A stretch of DNA of 64,000 nucleotides from Ensifer canadensis (GCF_017488845.2 NZ_CP083375.1:124001-188000), one strand, 5' to 3'; counted from the stretch's first letter, positions 27,081 through 38,600 are shown. A program made the numbers and translations. Notes: a model not told the origin generated them from the letters alone.

Positions 27081-27830
27081 ATGCCACGTGGCAAGCCGGT
27101 AATACTGTCAAATGGAAGCGAATGGTCGACCCGACAAGCTGCGGAAGACTATTTCCGTGATCTGCGGGACCGCTACCCGCTTGAGACGGTGATCGATGAA
27201 CCGCAGGATCATGACGATCTGTGCGCATTGCTTGAGCGGTACGATGCCGCGATCTACGACGGCCCATCCAAGATTGGATGTGGCGTCAGCCACTTTGTCA
27301 CCCGTCAAAACGAGGTGCATGGTGGAAAGAGCATAGGATTCTGGGTTATCAGAAGCGACGGCACTGAAACGGACTTCAGCTTCCCAACCGCGGTCGCCGG
27401 CCGTTCCAAGGATCGCGACGCCGGGTTCGTGGTAGCATGCCGCGAAAGCGTGTACGAGATCATCTCGTTGGCGAAAAAGAACCATTTCGCCGCGTTCGGA
27501 AATCAATCTGGTCACGTTCGATGCGAAGTAACCGACGAACTCGTCTCTGCCTTCGATGCCAAGCTCGACTACGCTCCCACTTCATTCGGCGACATCGTAT
27601 GGGAGTTCCGCAAGGTCGAGGGCTGGGAGGCCGCGATCCCTCCCGGAATCGTAAGTCCGTCTTCGGACGCACAGCTGTCCGCCATATTCACTGACATAGA
27701 TGCATTGGCCAGGTTTCGGGTCTTCCACGCGTCTCGCTGTCAGATGCGAATCGTCGCGAAGTCCCTTAAGCCAACGCAGTTGCTGGCCACTAGATCCAAC
27801 GCGGTGCGACAGCCAGTCAGGCTGCCATAG
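27081..27830 (+). CDS. DUF3223 (DCL-like) protein, third gene of the defence operon
   Basis: 249 aa starting at an ATG 4 bp after the helicase stop, with GAGGATAG as ribosome binding site. The first 110 residues resemble DUF3223/DCL: a small domain with WSTRQAAEDYFRDLRDRYP, then HDDLCALLERYDAAIYDGP, GCGVSHFVTRQ and GFWVIRSDGTETDFSF. The rest (about 130 residues) is not recognised. Co-transcription with the HamAB-like pair suggests a third component or accessory. I do not know it as a standard part of Hachiman. Confidence 0.7.
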   Translation: MPRGKPVILSNGSEWSTRQAAEDYFRDLRDRYPLETVIDEPQDHDDLCALLERYDAAIYDGPSKIGCGVSHFVTRQNEVHGGKSIGFWVIRSDGTETDFSFPTAVAGRSKDRDAGFVVACRESVYEIISLAKKNHFAAFGNQSGHVRCEVTDELVSAFDAKLDYAPTSFGDIVWEFRKVEGWEAAIPPGIVSPSSDAQLSAIFTDIDALARFRVFHASRCQMRIVAKSLKPTQLLATRSNAVRQPVRLP

Positions 27831-28080
27831 CTCAGGGATAGGGGGCGAGCACTCATACAATCCAATCTACGCTGCGCGCGGCCGGATCAAGATAGGCACC
27901 AATGCTGCCTCGAGCATGGCTCGTAAGTCGCCCGATGGAGCCGTGAATCTTTTCAGCAAGGTTGATGGTGGAAGGGAACTACGAGGTGGCCGCTTAACGG
28001 CGCCAATGATTTAGCGACAGACCCGCAGGATTATTCTGTCGGATCGCAGTCTATATTCTCGCCGGACCCGATGCTCCGCT
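27831..28080. other. Gap after the defence operon
   Basis: No supported gene or clear terminator. It ends where IS3-family transposase debris begins. Confidence 0.5.
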
Positions 28081-28260
28081 CGATGTAGCCAGCTCAATGG
28101 GCGGCTGACACCGGCCGAGTTCACTCAGACCATCAACCCGCGGCGTGATGCGGTGCTGCGCAGCCGAAATGGCTCCGCACCGCAACACGCCGCTACCACC
28201 GCAAATGTAATAACCGATAACCGCCGGAGCGAACTCAAAACTGGATAAAACTTGGGGGCA
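28081..28260 (+). mobile_element. IS3-family remnant (3' end of orfB)
   Basis: A short in-frame stretch reading NGRLTPAEFTQTINPRRDAV and, later, NRRSELKTG before TAA (28248) resembles the C-terminus of IS3-group OrfB transposases. The bases after the stop (AACTTGGGGGCACC) look like the usual element end. The 5' part is missing. It is not the partner of the orfA remnant at 32007-32333, which faces the other way. Confidence 0.6.
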
Positions 28261-28309
28261 CCGGTGCCGCTCGTTCCTGACACGTCACGGTAGACTCGTC
28301 CCGAATAGG

Positions 28310-28789
28310 TTAGCGAGACTGATGCGCTCCCCGGCGCTGGACAATCGTTTGATTCAAAATTCGACGATTGATTTTCTGCTTCCAGTTCAGCTGAGCCGGA
28401 GAGAGCTTCCGCTTGAGTTTTGTCTGCTTAAGAAACCGATATTCCTTCTCGTCGTAGAGATAACCCATTCGATAGGCGTGCTCGATCAAGTCATCGTTGG
28501 CATTGGCGGAAGGGTCTGCCTGTATGCGCTTCAGGCCTTCAAAGAGGTTTCCGGTGTCGATGCCGACAAAGCGATTGATGCAGACGTTCCCAACGTAAGT
28601 TGTCGCTCTGTTGAGGCGATTTCGGATGTAGCAATGATCAAGAATGTCCTGACCGCAGGGGCATTGATCGAATTCCTCGCTGATCTCAACCCCAACCAGC
28701 TGCCATTCTAGGCGAGCCGTTTCGAACACCTTTGAGACTGACAAAGGGAGGATATGCGCTTTCAGGCGTTCAAAGTTGTGGCTTTCCAT
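28310..28789 (-). CDS. Unknown protein with a CPCG...C zinc-binding-like motif
   Basis: 159 aa, family not named. The centre has CPCGQDILDHCYIRNRLNRA and then TTYVGNVCINRFVGID. The three close Cys and one His look like a small zinc site, and similar sequences occur in uncharacterised phage and plasmid proteins. The C-terminus is basic (KLKRKLSPAQLNWKQKINRR) and may bind nucleic acid. Its start lies 5 bp after the stop of a truncated upstream reading frame, so it was probably the second gene of an operon broken by the IS21-type element. Confidence 0.6.
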   Translation of the reverse strand: MESHNFERLKAHILPLSVSKVFETARLEWQLVGVEISEEFDQCPCGQDILDHCYIRNRLNRATTYVGNVCINRFVGIDTGNLFEGLKRIQADPSANANDDLIEHAYRMGYLYDEKEYRFLKQTKLKRKLSPAQLNWKQKINRRILNQTIVQRRGAHQSR

Positions 28790-28794
28790 TGAGA

Positions 28795-28955
28795 TTAGCC
28801 TCTTTGATATTTTTCCTGCTGAGCACGCCAGCGGTCGCGAGCCGTCATGTCCTCTCCTTCTTCCTGGTCCTCGTCTGCTTCCTCGTGCCAGAGCATGATC
28901 AGCGCATAGCCATTCTTCTGAAGACAGACTTGTTCGCTGAGTGTCGGAGCGCGTT
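28795..28955 (-). pseudogene. C-terminal gene fragment cut by the IS21-family element
   Basis: Immediately outside the left end of the insertion element, the minus strand encodes APTLSEQVCLQKNGYALIML, then an acidic stretch (HEEADEDQEEGEDMTA) and a stop 5 bp before the next gene. It looks like the tail of a real protein whose 5' part was lost at the insertion. No continuation is evident at the other side of the element. Function not recognised. Confidence 0.45.
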
Positions 28956-29027
28956 TGTTGGTTTTCACGCGGAACTGAGCCGGTTTTTCCACCGAGAAGT
29001 GAGCCACCTCTGAGTATGGTTTTCTGA

Positions 29028-29822
29028 TCAGGGTTTGGTCAAGTGATTGGCTTTTTCTCCTCTCTTCTGTGCTGCTGCGGCGGAGCTGGCTTTGAAGCGG
29101 AAGCTGTCGTTTCCGGTTTCCAGGATATGGCAACGATGGGTCAAACGGTCGAGCAGAGCCGTGGTCATCTTGGCATCGCCAAAGACGGTGGCCCATTCGC
29201 TGAAGCTGAGGTTGGTGGTGATGACGACGCTGGTGCGTTCATAGAGCTTGCTCAGCAGGTGGAAGAGCAGTGCTCCGCCTGAGGCGCTGAACGGAAGATA
29301 CCCGAGTTCGTCGAGGATCAGCAGATCGAGGCGAACCAGCGTCTCAGCGATCTGGCCTGCCTTGCCTTTGGCCTTCTCCTGCTCGAGCGCATTGACCAAT
29401 TCAATTGTTGAGAAGAAGCGGACCTTTCGGCGATGATGCTCGATTGCCTGGACACCGAGGGCGGTCGCGACATGTGTTTTGCCTGTACCCGGTCCGCCGA
29501 CAAGCACGATATTCTGCGCTCCGTCGATGAACTCGCATCGGTTTAGTTGGCGCACCGTCGCTTCGTTGATCTCGCTGGCGGCGAAGTCGTATCCGGAGAT
29601 GTCCTTGTAGGCCGGGAAGCGAGCAGCCTTCATATGATAGGCGATGGAGCGGACCTCGCGTTCGGCCATTTCGGCTTTCAGCAATTGGGACAGGATCGGC
29701 ACGGCGGCATCAAACGCTGGAGCCCCTTGCTCGATCAGGTCCGTGACGGCTTGAGACATGCCATACATCTTCAGGCTACGCAGCATGATGACGACGGCGG
29801 CGCTGGCAGGATCATGACGCAT
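29028..29822 (-). CDS. istB: IstB-like ATP-binding helper of IS21-family transposition
   Basis: AAA+ helper ATPase, 264 aa. Walker A is GGPGTGKTH near residue 107 and Walker B is [12 protein letters not shown]. The motif [20 protein letters not shown] is the typical IstB C-terminal signature. It assembles on target DNA and directs the IstA transposase. The start overlaps the istA end by 11 bp. Confidence 0.94.
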   Translation of the reverse strand: MRHDPASAAVVIMLRSLKMYGMSQAVTDLIEQGAPAFDAAVPILSQLLKAEMAEREVRSIAYHMKAARFPAYKDISGYDFAASEINEATVRQLNRCEFIDGAQNIVLVGGPGTGKTHVATALGVQAIEHHRRKVRFFSTIELVNALEQEKAKGKAGQIAETLVRLDLLILDELGYLPFSASGGALLFHLLSKLYERTSVVITTNLSFSEWATVFGDAKMTTALLDRLTHRCHILETGNDSFRFKASSAAAAQKRGEKANHLTKP

Positions 29823-31332
29823 GACGACCTCCTACGATCCGGACCCGCAGACCGTCATAGCGTTCTACATTGGCCTTGGGTTCACGCAGCAAGGTCAGCG
29901 CCTGTGGCGTGTCGATGTCAGGACCGTCAGTCGTCTTTCCATCGATCAGACGATGCAGCAGGTTCAGCACATGCGTCTTGGTCGCGACGCCTTGATCCAG
30001 AGCCAGTTCCACAGCCCTGACGACAACCTGTTCGTCGTGATGAAGAACCAGAGCGAGGATGTCGGCCATCTCCCGATCACCACCGGGGCGGCGAAGCATC
30101 TGATCCTGCAGTTGTCGAAACCCCGGCGGCAATTCCAGGAAGGGTGCGCCATTGCGCAGTGCTCCAGGCTTGCGCTGGATGACCGCAAGGTAATGGCGCC
30201 AGTCGTAAATCGTCCTCGGCGGCTTGTCGTGGCTGCGTTCTATGATGCGCGGATGTTCGCAAAGGATTTTGCCCTCGGCCGCAACGACCAGTCGCTCGGG
30301 ATAAATCCTCAGGCTGACGGGCCGGTTCGCAAAAGACGCAGGCACGCTGTAACGATTACGCTCGAAGGTGATCAGGCATGTCGGTGAGACGCGCTTGCTC
30401 TGCTCGACGAAGCCGTCAAACATGGCGGGCAATGCCATTAAGGCAGGCTGCTCATCACCCCAAACATCTGCGATCGAACCGGACAAGGTGCCATGCGGTG
30501 TCTCGCGCCACAGGTCCTGGCAATGCTGCTCCAGCCATGCGTTCAACGCCGCTAAATCTGGAAAGTCCGGCATCTGTTGCCACAACCGTGGTCGGGCATC
30601 CTGGACGTTCTTCTCGACCTGGCCTTTCTCCCAACCCGCAGCCGGGTTGCAGAACTCTGGCGCAAAAACGTAGTGGTTCGTCATCGCCTGGAAGCGGACG
30701 TTGACCTGTCGCTCCTTGCCGCGGCCAACGCGATCGACCGCGGTCTTCATGTTGTCGTAGATGCCGCGACCAGGTACGCCGCCAAACACACGGAACCCGT
30801 GCCAGTGAGCATCGAACAGCATCTCGTGCGTCTGCAGCAGGTAGGCTCTGACCAGAAACGCCCGACTGTGCGATAGCTTGATGTGTGCGACCTGAAGCTT
30901 GGTGCGCTCGCCGCCGATCACGGCATAATCTTCACTCCAATCGAATTGGAATGCTTCGCCTGCACGGAAAGACAGCGGAACGAATATGCCGTGGCCAGTC
31001 GTCTGCTGCTCAACCCGCCACTCACGGGCAAAGGCGGCGACCCGACCATAGGAGCCGGTAAAGCCGAGAACCACCAGATCGGCATGAAGCTGCTTCAGCG
31101 TTCGGCGCTGCTTGCGCGACCTCCCGGCCTCGGTCTTCAGCCAGGCCGCCAGTTTGTCGGCAAAAGGATCAAGCTTGCTCGGTCGCTCCGGTACCGTGAA
31201 CGTCGGCTCGATCGTGCCAGCGTTCAAATACTTCGCAATCGTGTTGCGCGACAAACCGGTATGCCGACTGATCTCGCGGATCGACTGCTTCTCGCGCAGC
31301 TTCATCCGACGGATGATGTTTAAAAGTCCCAT
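29812..31332 (-). CDS. istA: IstA-like transposase of IS21 family
   Basis: DDE transposase of 506 aa from the ATG at 31332 ([20 protein letters not shown]). The N-terminal helix-turn-helix ([20 protein letters not shown]) binds the terminal repeats. The catalytic domain starts with [13 protein letters not shown] and includes [17 protein letters not shown] and [20 protein letters not shown]. The frame extends 22 codons upstream without support. No frameshift seen. Confidence 0.93.
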   Translation of the reverse strand: MGLLNIIRRMKLREKQSIREISRHTGLSRNTIAKYLNAGTIEPTFTVPERPSKLDPFADKLAAWLKTEAGRSRKQRRTLKQLHADLVVLGFTGSYGRVAAFAREWRVEQQTTGHGIFVPLSFRAGEAFQFDWSEDYAVIGGERTKLQVAHIKLSHSRAFLVRAYLLQTHEMLFDAHWHGFRVFGGVPGRGIYDNMKTAVDRVGRGKERQVNVRFQAMTNHYVFAPEFCNPAAGWEKGQVEKNVQDARPRLWQQMPDFPDLAALNAWLEQHCQDLWRETPHGTLSGSIADVWGDEQPALMALPAMFDGFVEQSKRVSPTCLITFERNRYSVPASFANRPVSLRIYPERLVVAAEGKILCEHPRIIERSHDKPPRTIYDWRHYLAVIQRKPGALRNGAPFLELPPGFRQLQDQMLRRPGGDREMADILALVLHHDEQVVVRAVELALDQGVATKTHVLNLLHRLIDGKTTDGPDIDTPQALTLLREPKANVERYDGLRVRIVGGRHAS

Positions 31333-31444
31333 GTGGATCACTCCGTTGCCCCCGTCGCTCACCGCGTTGGGGGGAAGGTCACATGGCTCAATTCTCAATG
31401 GAAATTATGCGTCTAACCGGCTCAGTTCTGTGTGGAAACCAACA

Positions 31445-31924
31445 CGGTGCACTGCGGCGACAATACACAGGAAATCGGCCGGTTCGGTATTTTCCCGGAC
31501 GAGGCGTTTTCGGCATCAGCAGGAGCCCAATCCCAGCGGTTCAGTTTTCCCTTGCCCGACGATCCGGCCTGCCGCCAGCCGCGTGCCGTCACTATCCATC
31601 TTGAACCGCAAACGGGCAATGGCGCAGGTGCCAGCCTCAATATCGGTGATGTAAGCCGCGAATAACCTAGGCCGGATCGGCTTCTCCACTTGCAGGGTAA
31701 CATCCGCGATGTCGTTCCCTGGCACCTTAATGTTTGGATGACACCGGTTTGGCAACGTGATTTTAGTCGCTGTCTGGGGACCGTGGGTCGGGTGCGGCCA
31801 TGTCCCGGCACAATGCGTCACCTGTCTCTCAGGCCGGACATCGCGACGGTGGTCCGTTGCGGATCATCTGAAGGTCCATAGTTTGATTTGCGCGATGCAG
31901 CCGTAAATCGAATAGGGGTGCGCG
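31445..31924. other. Unassigned stretch right of the IS21-type element
   Basis: About 480 bp with no recognised gene. A minus-strand frame (31516-31821) encodes EKPIRPRLFAAYITDIEAGT and similar plausible-looking residues but has no clear start or family match. It is probably part of the gene content disrupted by insertions. Confidence 0.4.
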
Positions 31925-32386
31925 GGGTTCAATTCCCTTAAAGAGCACAATAGTCTGAAGAGCGGCTCGACCCCGAACACGCCACGGTTTTCGTCGATGA
32001 ACGAGATCATCGTTTGAAGGGGCGGTCGAGCTCCGCCTGGGCGAAATAAGCAGACGCCGTGCGCAATATCTCGTTGGCTTGACGAAGCTCGCGGTTCTCC
32101 CGCTCAAGAGCTTTCATCTTCTCGGCCACATCGCTCGGCAGGCCTGCTCGTTTGCCGGTATCGACCTCAGTCTTCTTCACCCATTCATGCAGCGTGGCTG
32201 CCGAGCAGCCAATCTTGGCCGCAATAGATGAAACGGCGGCCCACCGTGACGGATGTTCTGCTTCGTGATCCAGAGCCATGCGGATCGCAGGCTCACGGAC
32301 TTCAGGTGAAAACTTGTTCGTTGTCTTGTTCATATCGACTCCACTCTCTCAGAAGTTGGAGCCTCCGGCAAACCCGGTGCGGTTCA
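31925..32386 (-). mobile_element. IS3-family remnant: terminal repeat, orfA and start of orfB
   Basis: The right boundary at 32386 begins TGAACCGCACCGGGTTTGCC on the minus strand, an IS3-type terminal repeat. It is followed by TTCTGAGAGAGTGGAG, a complete-looking orfA and the first 20 or so codons of orfB ([20 protein letters not shown]) starting at 32010. orfB then loses similarity near 31945, so the left part is deleted or replaced. The element sits 313 bp upstream of the giant polyketide synthase gene. Confidence 0.75.
32007..32333 (-). CDS. IS3-family transposase OrfA
   Basis: 108 aa. The N-terminal helix-turn-helix ([20 protein letters not shown]) and the leucine-zipper-like region ([20 protein letters not shown]) identify IS3-type OrfA, and the C-terminus [16 protein letters not shown] is the conserved end. 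The orfB start overlaps its stop. Because orfB is truncated, it cannot make the full OrfAB transposase. Confidence 0.9.
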   Translation of the reverse strand: MNKTTNKFSPEVREPAIRMALDHEAEHPSRWAAVSSIAAKIGCSAATLHEWVKKTEVDTGKRAGLPSDVAEKMKALERENRELRQANEILRTASAYFAQAELDRPFKR

Positions 32387-32699
32387 GTCGTGCCATCACC
32401 CCAGATTTGCGCATGCGGTTGGCGCGTCCATGTGTCCAAACACTTGATGTCATGTCTCTGGAATTTTTCCCAGATGCTGCGGACGACCGAAACGACAAGA
32501 ATGAGCCGAACGATTAAGTGGCCCTACTGCTTGCCGGCGGATGGGGTGCATCGGAATGGCGCGGACTGCGCTGCTTTAGAGACGACAACCGCAAGCTCAC
32601 GCTGCCGGTAGCGCATCTGAGCTTTAGCGATTTGCGATGAGCCACGTAACAGCATCAGTACGCCGATATTAACTCTAGTCATTGGTGAAAGATCATTTC
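32387..32699. other. Upstream region of the polyketide synthase gene
   Basis: I see no supported gene and no clear sigma70 promoter. A weak ribosome binding site (GGTGAAAG) lies 8-15 bp before the ATG at 32700. The cluster promoter must lie here or further upstream within or beyond the IS3 remnant. Confidence 0.45.
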
Positions 32700-35600
32700 A
32701 TGGCGACGACATCATTCTTCGGAGAAAATGCTAACTCTGTCGACGGCATTCATACATTTACAAACTCAGATGTTTCCGCCTTTGCCAGTATCAGCAGGGA
32801 CTTCAACCCTCTGCACATGAACCGGAACTATGCCAGGCGCTCACCGTTTGGAGGGTGTATCGTGCATGGTGCGATTGCGGTTCTGGCCGCTTTGGAAAAG
32901 ACCGGGATTTCCGAACCCGTGCGTGTCAAAGAGTTGTCGGTCAATTTCAAGAACCCAATTTTCTGCGACCAGAAATATACTTATCAGCTGGACCAGGACG
33001 GTGAAGATAGCTGCATCATCTCCTTGCGGGATGGTTCGACCGCGCTCATGCAGTTGTGTATTTCCTGGGCGCCGCTGACGGGATCTGCCGAGCTTGAGCT
33101 TGCCGAAGTGATGACGCCGCCTGCAAACGGAAGCGATGAAGCATCGTGCGAAGCCTGCGACTATGTCGAAGATGCGTTGCTTGGGGACATCGAGCTCAGT
33201 GGGACCTATTCGCCGAAAGGTCTGCAAGACTATTATCCGATCGCATATCGGGTTTTCGGAAGGGCGGTCTTGGAGGTAGTTTCGCTTTGCAGCTTCTTGG
33301 TAGGCATGAAGCTCCCCGGAAAAAGAGCGCTTTTCTCATCCATGCAGCTGACCTTCGAGGCGCGCGGGACTAATGGCGAGTTGGGCTATTCCCATAAGAC
33401 GCAATTCTACAATCCAGGATATGGATTGCTAGAAACCGAGCTGAGCGTGCATGCGGCACACTCCGTCGTCGCGCATGGCCAGCTGAAATCCTTTGTCCGA
33501 AAAGAGTTCAATGATAGGCCGGTCGCCGATTATCTTGCAAAGATACCTGATGGAGAACGGGGGCTCTTGGCCGGCAAGGTCGCGCTTGTCACGGGTAGCG
33601 CACGCGGTCTTGGTGCGTCCATGGTCAAGAGCCTTGCCGCACTTGGCTGCCATGTCTACCTGAACTTCCTGAGCAGTGAAGCGCAGGCGCGGGCAATCGC
33701 AGACGACCTCGAAGATAATGGCTTGGCGGTAACCTTGTACCGGGGAGATGCCAGCGATAGTGATTGGTGTGATGGTCTGAGGACCGAGCTGCTGGAGAAA
33801 CACGGGCGACTGGACATTCTCGTTTGCAATGCCTGCCAGCCACCCCTGCGCATGGAAGAGGAGGAGTCCACCGCCTCCCGTCGAGCCGAATATATCGCCC
33901 ATAACCGTCAAATGGTCGAGGCTCCGATCACCACGTTCTCCGATCTGCTTGAGCAAAGCGGCGGCGTGTGCGCCGCCATCTCATCGACCATGGTCGAGAC
34001 CAAGCCCAAGGGTTTTTCTCATTATGTCGAGCTGAAGCAGCAGGTCGAGGCAGTGCTTGCGAAGCTTGCCGAGGAACATCCGTCCATCAGAACCCTCATT
34101 GCCAGGCCTGCAAACCTTCTCACGGAAATGAGCAACACTCCCGCCCGGATCTTCAATGCCATTTCTCCCGACGATGTTGCCATGCAGGTTGTCAATGCAC
34201 TGGTGACGACGACGGATCATACGAAGCTGATAACGGAGTTTGGCACGGGCAAAGCCAAGAGCAATGCGTCGGCTATAATGTTGACCGGAAGCTTTACCTT
34301 GGATCCCCTTATCGAAGAATTCAAGGAGTGGCTGGACTTCTTGCCTCGTGACTACGTGGTTCAGCAGACCGGCTACAGCCAGATCATGCCTGATCTGCTT
34401 AACCCCGCCAGCCTGCTGAATACGGATTCTGGCACCGTCAATATCGTTTTCCTGCGTATCGGCGATTGGGTCCATGAGCGCAAAGACTACTGGGGTCCGG
34501 CTGGCCTTAATCTCTCCAAAGGAGAAGATTTCATCCGGCAAGTCGCAGAGGAATTTGCGACCGCGCTCGGTGAGTTTTGCCGGCGAAGCCGCGCCTGGCA
34601 ATTGCTGGTGGTTTGCCCGGAGCCCGGCCTCGATCCGGAGGATCGTCGCGGCGCCGCCCTTATCGAGGAAATACAGGCGCAGCTGCTGACGCTCGATAAG
34701 GATACTCCAAATCTGACCACGGTGATCGCTCGCGACCATCATGCCGTCTATGACATCGACAGCCATCTGATCGGCGACGCATCGCGGGATCGGATCGCGC
34801 ATATTCCCTTTGTTCAGGACTATTATCGGTTCCTGGCGTTGCTCTGCGTCAGGACGCTGAATGCGAAGATGCAGAAACCTTACAAAGTCGTCGTTCTCGA
34901 CTGCGACAATACCCTGTGGAAGGGGGTTTGCGGTGAGGAGGACGACGTCAATAATCTGACTATCGATCACGAATTTTCGGAATTCCAGCGGTCGATGAAA
35001 GGCTTGCTGGAGAAAGGCTACATCCTTTGCCTGTGCAGCAAGAACAGAGAGGAGGATGTTTGGAAGGTATTCGACCAGCATCCGGGCATGGTGCTGACAC
35101 GGGAAGACATTGCTGCTTCGAAGATCAACTGGCAGCCGAAGTCGGAAAACATCCAGGCATTGGCAGACGAGCTCAATCTTGGCCTGAACAGTTTTGTGTT
35201 TTTTGATGACAACCCGATGGAGTGCGCGGAAGTGCGCGCCGGCTGCCCGGACGTTGTCACGATCTGCCTAACCGAGAGCAATCTTCGCTTTTCCCGCTGG
35301 GCGCGGTTGTTGTGGGCGTTCGATCATCTGACCCATACAAGCGAGGATAGCTCACGAACGCAGATGTACAGGGAGCAGTCCCAGCGTGAGCAATTCAAGA
35401 AATCGGTGGTATCGTTCAGGGAGTTCCTGGAGGGGCTGGGTCTAGAGGTAGCGATCAACCCGCTGACGGCCGATTTAGTGGACCGGGCGTCACAAATGAC
35501 GTTGCGCACCAATCAGTTCAACAACACGACGATCCGCAGGGATCAATCCGAAATTGCCTCTCTTCCAGAGAGCGAGGGGCTGCGTCCGCTGGTCATCCAG

Positions 35601-38600
35601 GTCACCGATCGATTCGGCGATTACGGAACCGTGGGGCTCGTGACATACCGGTTCGAAGAGAATTGTCTTTTCGTCGAGTCCTTCCTTTTGAGTTGCCGCG
35701 TGCTTGGGCGTGCCGTCGAGGATCGGATACTTCAACGCCTCCTGGCGATTGCCGAAGACGCGCGGCTGGATGAGCTTCACATCGGCTTCGTTCCCTCCAA
35801 GAAGAACACGCCCTTTCTGCAATTCCTGGACAAGCTCTCGCCTGAGAAAACCCTACCCGGCAATGGCGCATCGGACGGGATAAGCCGTTATGTCTACGAC
35901 CGGCGCTCACTCCAGCTGCTGCTCGACAATCAGGTCTATCTGGAACAGAAGACGGTCGCCAAGGAGGCACCGAAGGCGCCGTTCGTGCTTGCGACGGATG
36001 ATGTGCAATTCGACGTGGACTATGTAAGGATCGCCGAACGATCGAGCGTTGCCTTCGGCGATCTTGAAGACTCTTCGAGGAAAATGCCGGCAGCGAAGGC
36101 CGCAGGGCGAGAGCGAAGTGCCAATGCGCGGAACGGCAACTACCAAGGCCGCCCGACAGAGCTTGTGCTGATGATCAAGACCTTGTTCGCCAAAGCCTTG
36201 GCGATCAGTCCCGACCAGATTTCCGAGCATGAAGAGCTTGAGAAATATGGTCTGGAGTCGATCGATATCGTCAATATTACTGTCGCGATCAGCAAGGTCG
36301 TCCCCAGCCTGTCTCCCACCTTCTTGTTTGAACATCGCACTCTGCACAGCATCGTGCAGAGCCTGCAACGGGACTACGGTCTCGCCGTGCCCTCGGGTCT
36401 GCCGGTTGACGCCCTGGTGTCCGAAGCGCCGGATTTGCAACGGAACATCACCGCGCAGCCCTCGACATCGAGAGATGATGTTGCGGTACGTGAAGACATT
36501 GCGATTATCGGTCTGCACGGAAACTATCCCGGCGCCGAGAGCATGGATGATCTGTGGCGGATATTGCGAGCGGGAGAGTGCCGGATCGCTCCCCTGCCGG
36601 AGGCTCGGCGACAACTGATGGAACGATCCTTCCCGGGGATTTCCGCGTCGTTGCGCGGGAGCATGGACCGCGCGGGCTACATTGACGATATCGACCGGTT
36701 TGACGCGGAAATTTTCGGCATAACTCCGAAAGAAGCAGAGCTGATGGACCCACAGCAGCGTCTGTTCCTGCAAGTAGTGTGGGGGCTGTGCGAGGATGCC
36801 GGCTATACAAAGCAGACGTTGGATAGGTCGACGGGCGTGTTCGTCGGTGTGCTCTCCAACGACTACGCCATGTATGCCAACCTGCATGCGCTACAGCATG
36901 CCGAACAATATCGTCATACCGACTACTATCAGATCGCCAATCGCGTTTCCTATCACTTCGACCTGCACGGGCCGAGTATTGCGGTCGATGCCGCCTGTGC
37001 GTCTTCAGGCACCGCGTTTCACCTCGCTTGCCAGGCAATCCGTGCGGGCAATTGCAGCGCTGCAATTGTTGGCGGCGTGAACCTCATCCTGCATCCGAGC
37101 CGCCTGATACAGTACACGCAGACGGGGATGCTCTCGAACAACGGGCGCTGCCAGCCATTCGGGCAAGGGGCTGATGGCACTTTGCTGGGCGAGGGCGTAG
37201 GCGCCGTTTTGCTGAAACCGCTGTCGCAGGCGCGGCTGGACGGGGACAATATCTATGCCGTCATCAAGTCGTCATGGGTCAATAGCGGCGGCAAGACCAA
37301 CGGCTTCACGGTCCCCAACCCCATTGCACAAGCCGAGCTAATCCAGCAGGCGCTGCGAGAGGCGGTTTTGCCCATCCAAAGCATTGCCTATGTCGAAGCG
37401 CATGGCACCGGAACTTCCTTGGGCGATCCCATCGAGGTCAGTGCGCTCAGTCGTGCCTTCCACAGTCTGGGCGATGGCGGCCATCGAAAGATCGGTTCGA
37501 TCAAGGCAAACATCGGCCATACGGAATCCAATGCCTTCATCGCGGGTCTGAGCAAGATATTGCTGCAGTTCAAGCACAGGCAATGGGCGCCGACGCTGAC
37601 CTCTGACGAGGCCAACAAGGCAATAAATTTTTCCACCGCGGGATTTGAAGTCCAGCGTGTGCTCAGCGATTGGGACGTCCAACCTGCCGGTGCCGGGTCA
37701 CCGGAAGTCTCGCCCCCTATTGCCGCCTGTATCAGCAATTTCGGTGCGGGTGGATCCAATGTGCATGTGGTCTTACAAGAGTACCGCCAGGAAAAAGTCG
37801 CCGATCGGGATGACGGGAGCATCGCACGCTACCTGGTGCCACTTTCTGCCAACAAGCAGGAACAATTGCCTTTGATGTGCCGACGCTTGCACGACCTTCT
37901 GAAGGGGAGCGATCTTACTGCCACGGACATTGCCTCGGTTGCCTACACGTTGCAAATCGGCCGCCAGCCCATGGACCATCGGGTGATCTTCGTCGTCAGC
38001 GACATGGACGAGCTGCTGAAGGCGCTGGAGGAATTCAGTTCCGGTGTTAGCGAAAGTCCTGCCTGGCTCAGCGCCAGGACTGCCGCTCGAGATGCATTGG
38101 GCAGCTACCTCGACCAGCAGGGGGATATGCAGGAGCTGCTGAAGAAATGGGTGGGCGAGCAGGATTACCACCGCATCGCCCGCTTGTGGCTGCATGGTTT
38201 CAGCATGCCTTGGGCGGAATTGTACACAAACGCTCCTCCGTCCAAAATCAGCCTGCCGACCTATCCGTTCAGGGGGCGGTCGCACTGGCTTGAGCACGCC
38301 TATATTCCGCGGCAGGCTGGTTTCGTGCAGTCGCCGATGGCTGCCATCACTCAATTCAGTGAAGAAGAAAATCCCGTAAATGATGCGGCGAATTTCTTCG
38401 AGCCGGTCTGGATCGAGACGGATATCGCCAAGTCTTCCTCAATGCCTTCTCTCTTCGAGGATCGCCGCATTGTTTTCTGTGGTCTTGATCACGAACAGCG
38501 GGCCAAGCTGGAAGGCGAGTTGAGAAACTCCGAGGTGACCCACTGCTTTCTGCCTCACATAGGGGAGGGTGCCTTTGCAGATGGTGCGGTTGCCCTGTTC

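Larger units (their letters stand above)
28956..31444 (-). mobile_element. IS21-family insertion sequence (istA-istB)
   Basis: The element carries istA and istB in the standard order on the minus strand and has matching ends. The left end begins TGTTGGTTTTCACGCGGAAC; the right end, read inward, begins TGTTGGTTTCCACACAGAAC, and both continue CTGAGCCGGTT. Each end has a second internal copy of the GGCTCA-TTC-TGGAAA unit, typical of IS21. I see no target-site duplication: the flanks are GCGTT and CGGTG. Length about 2.49 kb; both genes appear intact. Confidence 0.88.

Noticed and set aside
31516..31821. 101-codon minus-strand frame right of the IS21-type element
   Set aside because: Some residues look protein-like (RLFAAYITDIEAGT) but there is no convincing start, family or continuation; left as unassigned debris.
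33981..35081. 366-codon antisense frame inside the first megasynthase gene
   Set aside because: Opposite to a clearly coding, motif-rich frame; it is a by-product of high GC codon use, as are similar antisense frames at 35907-36887 and 45144-45884.
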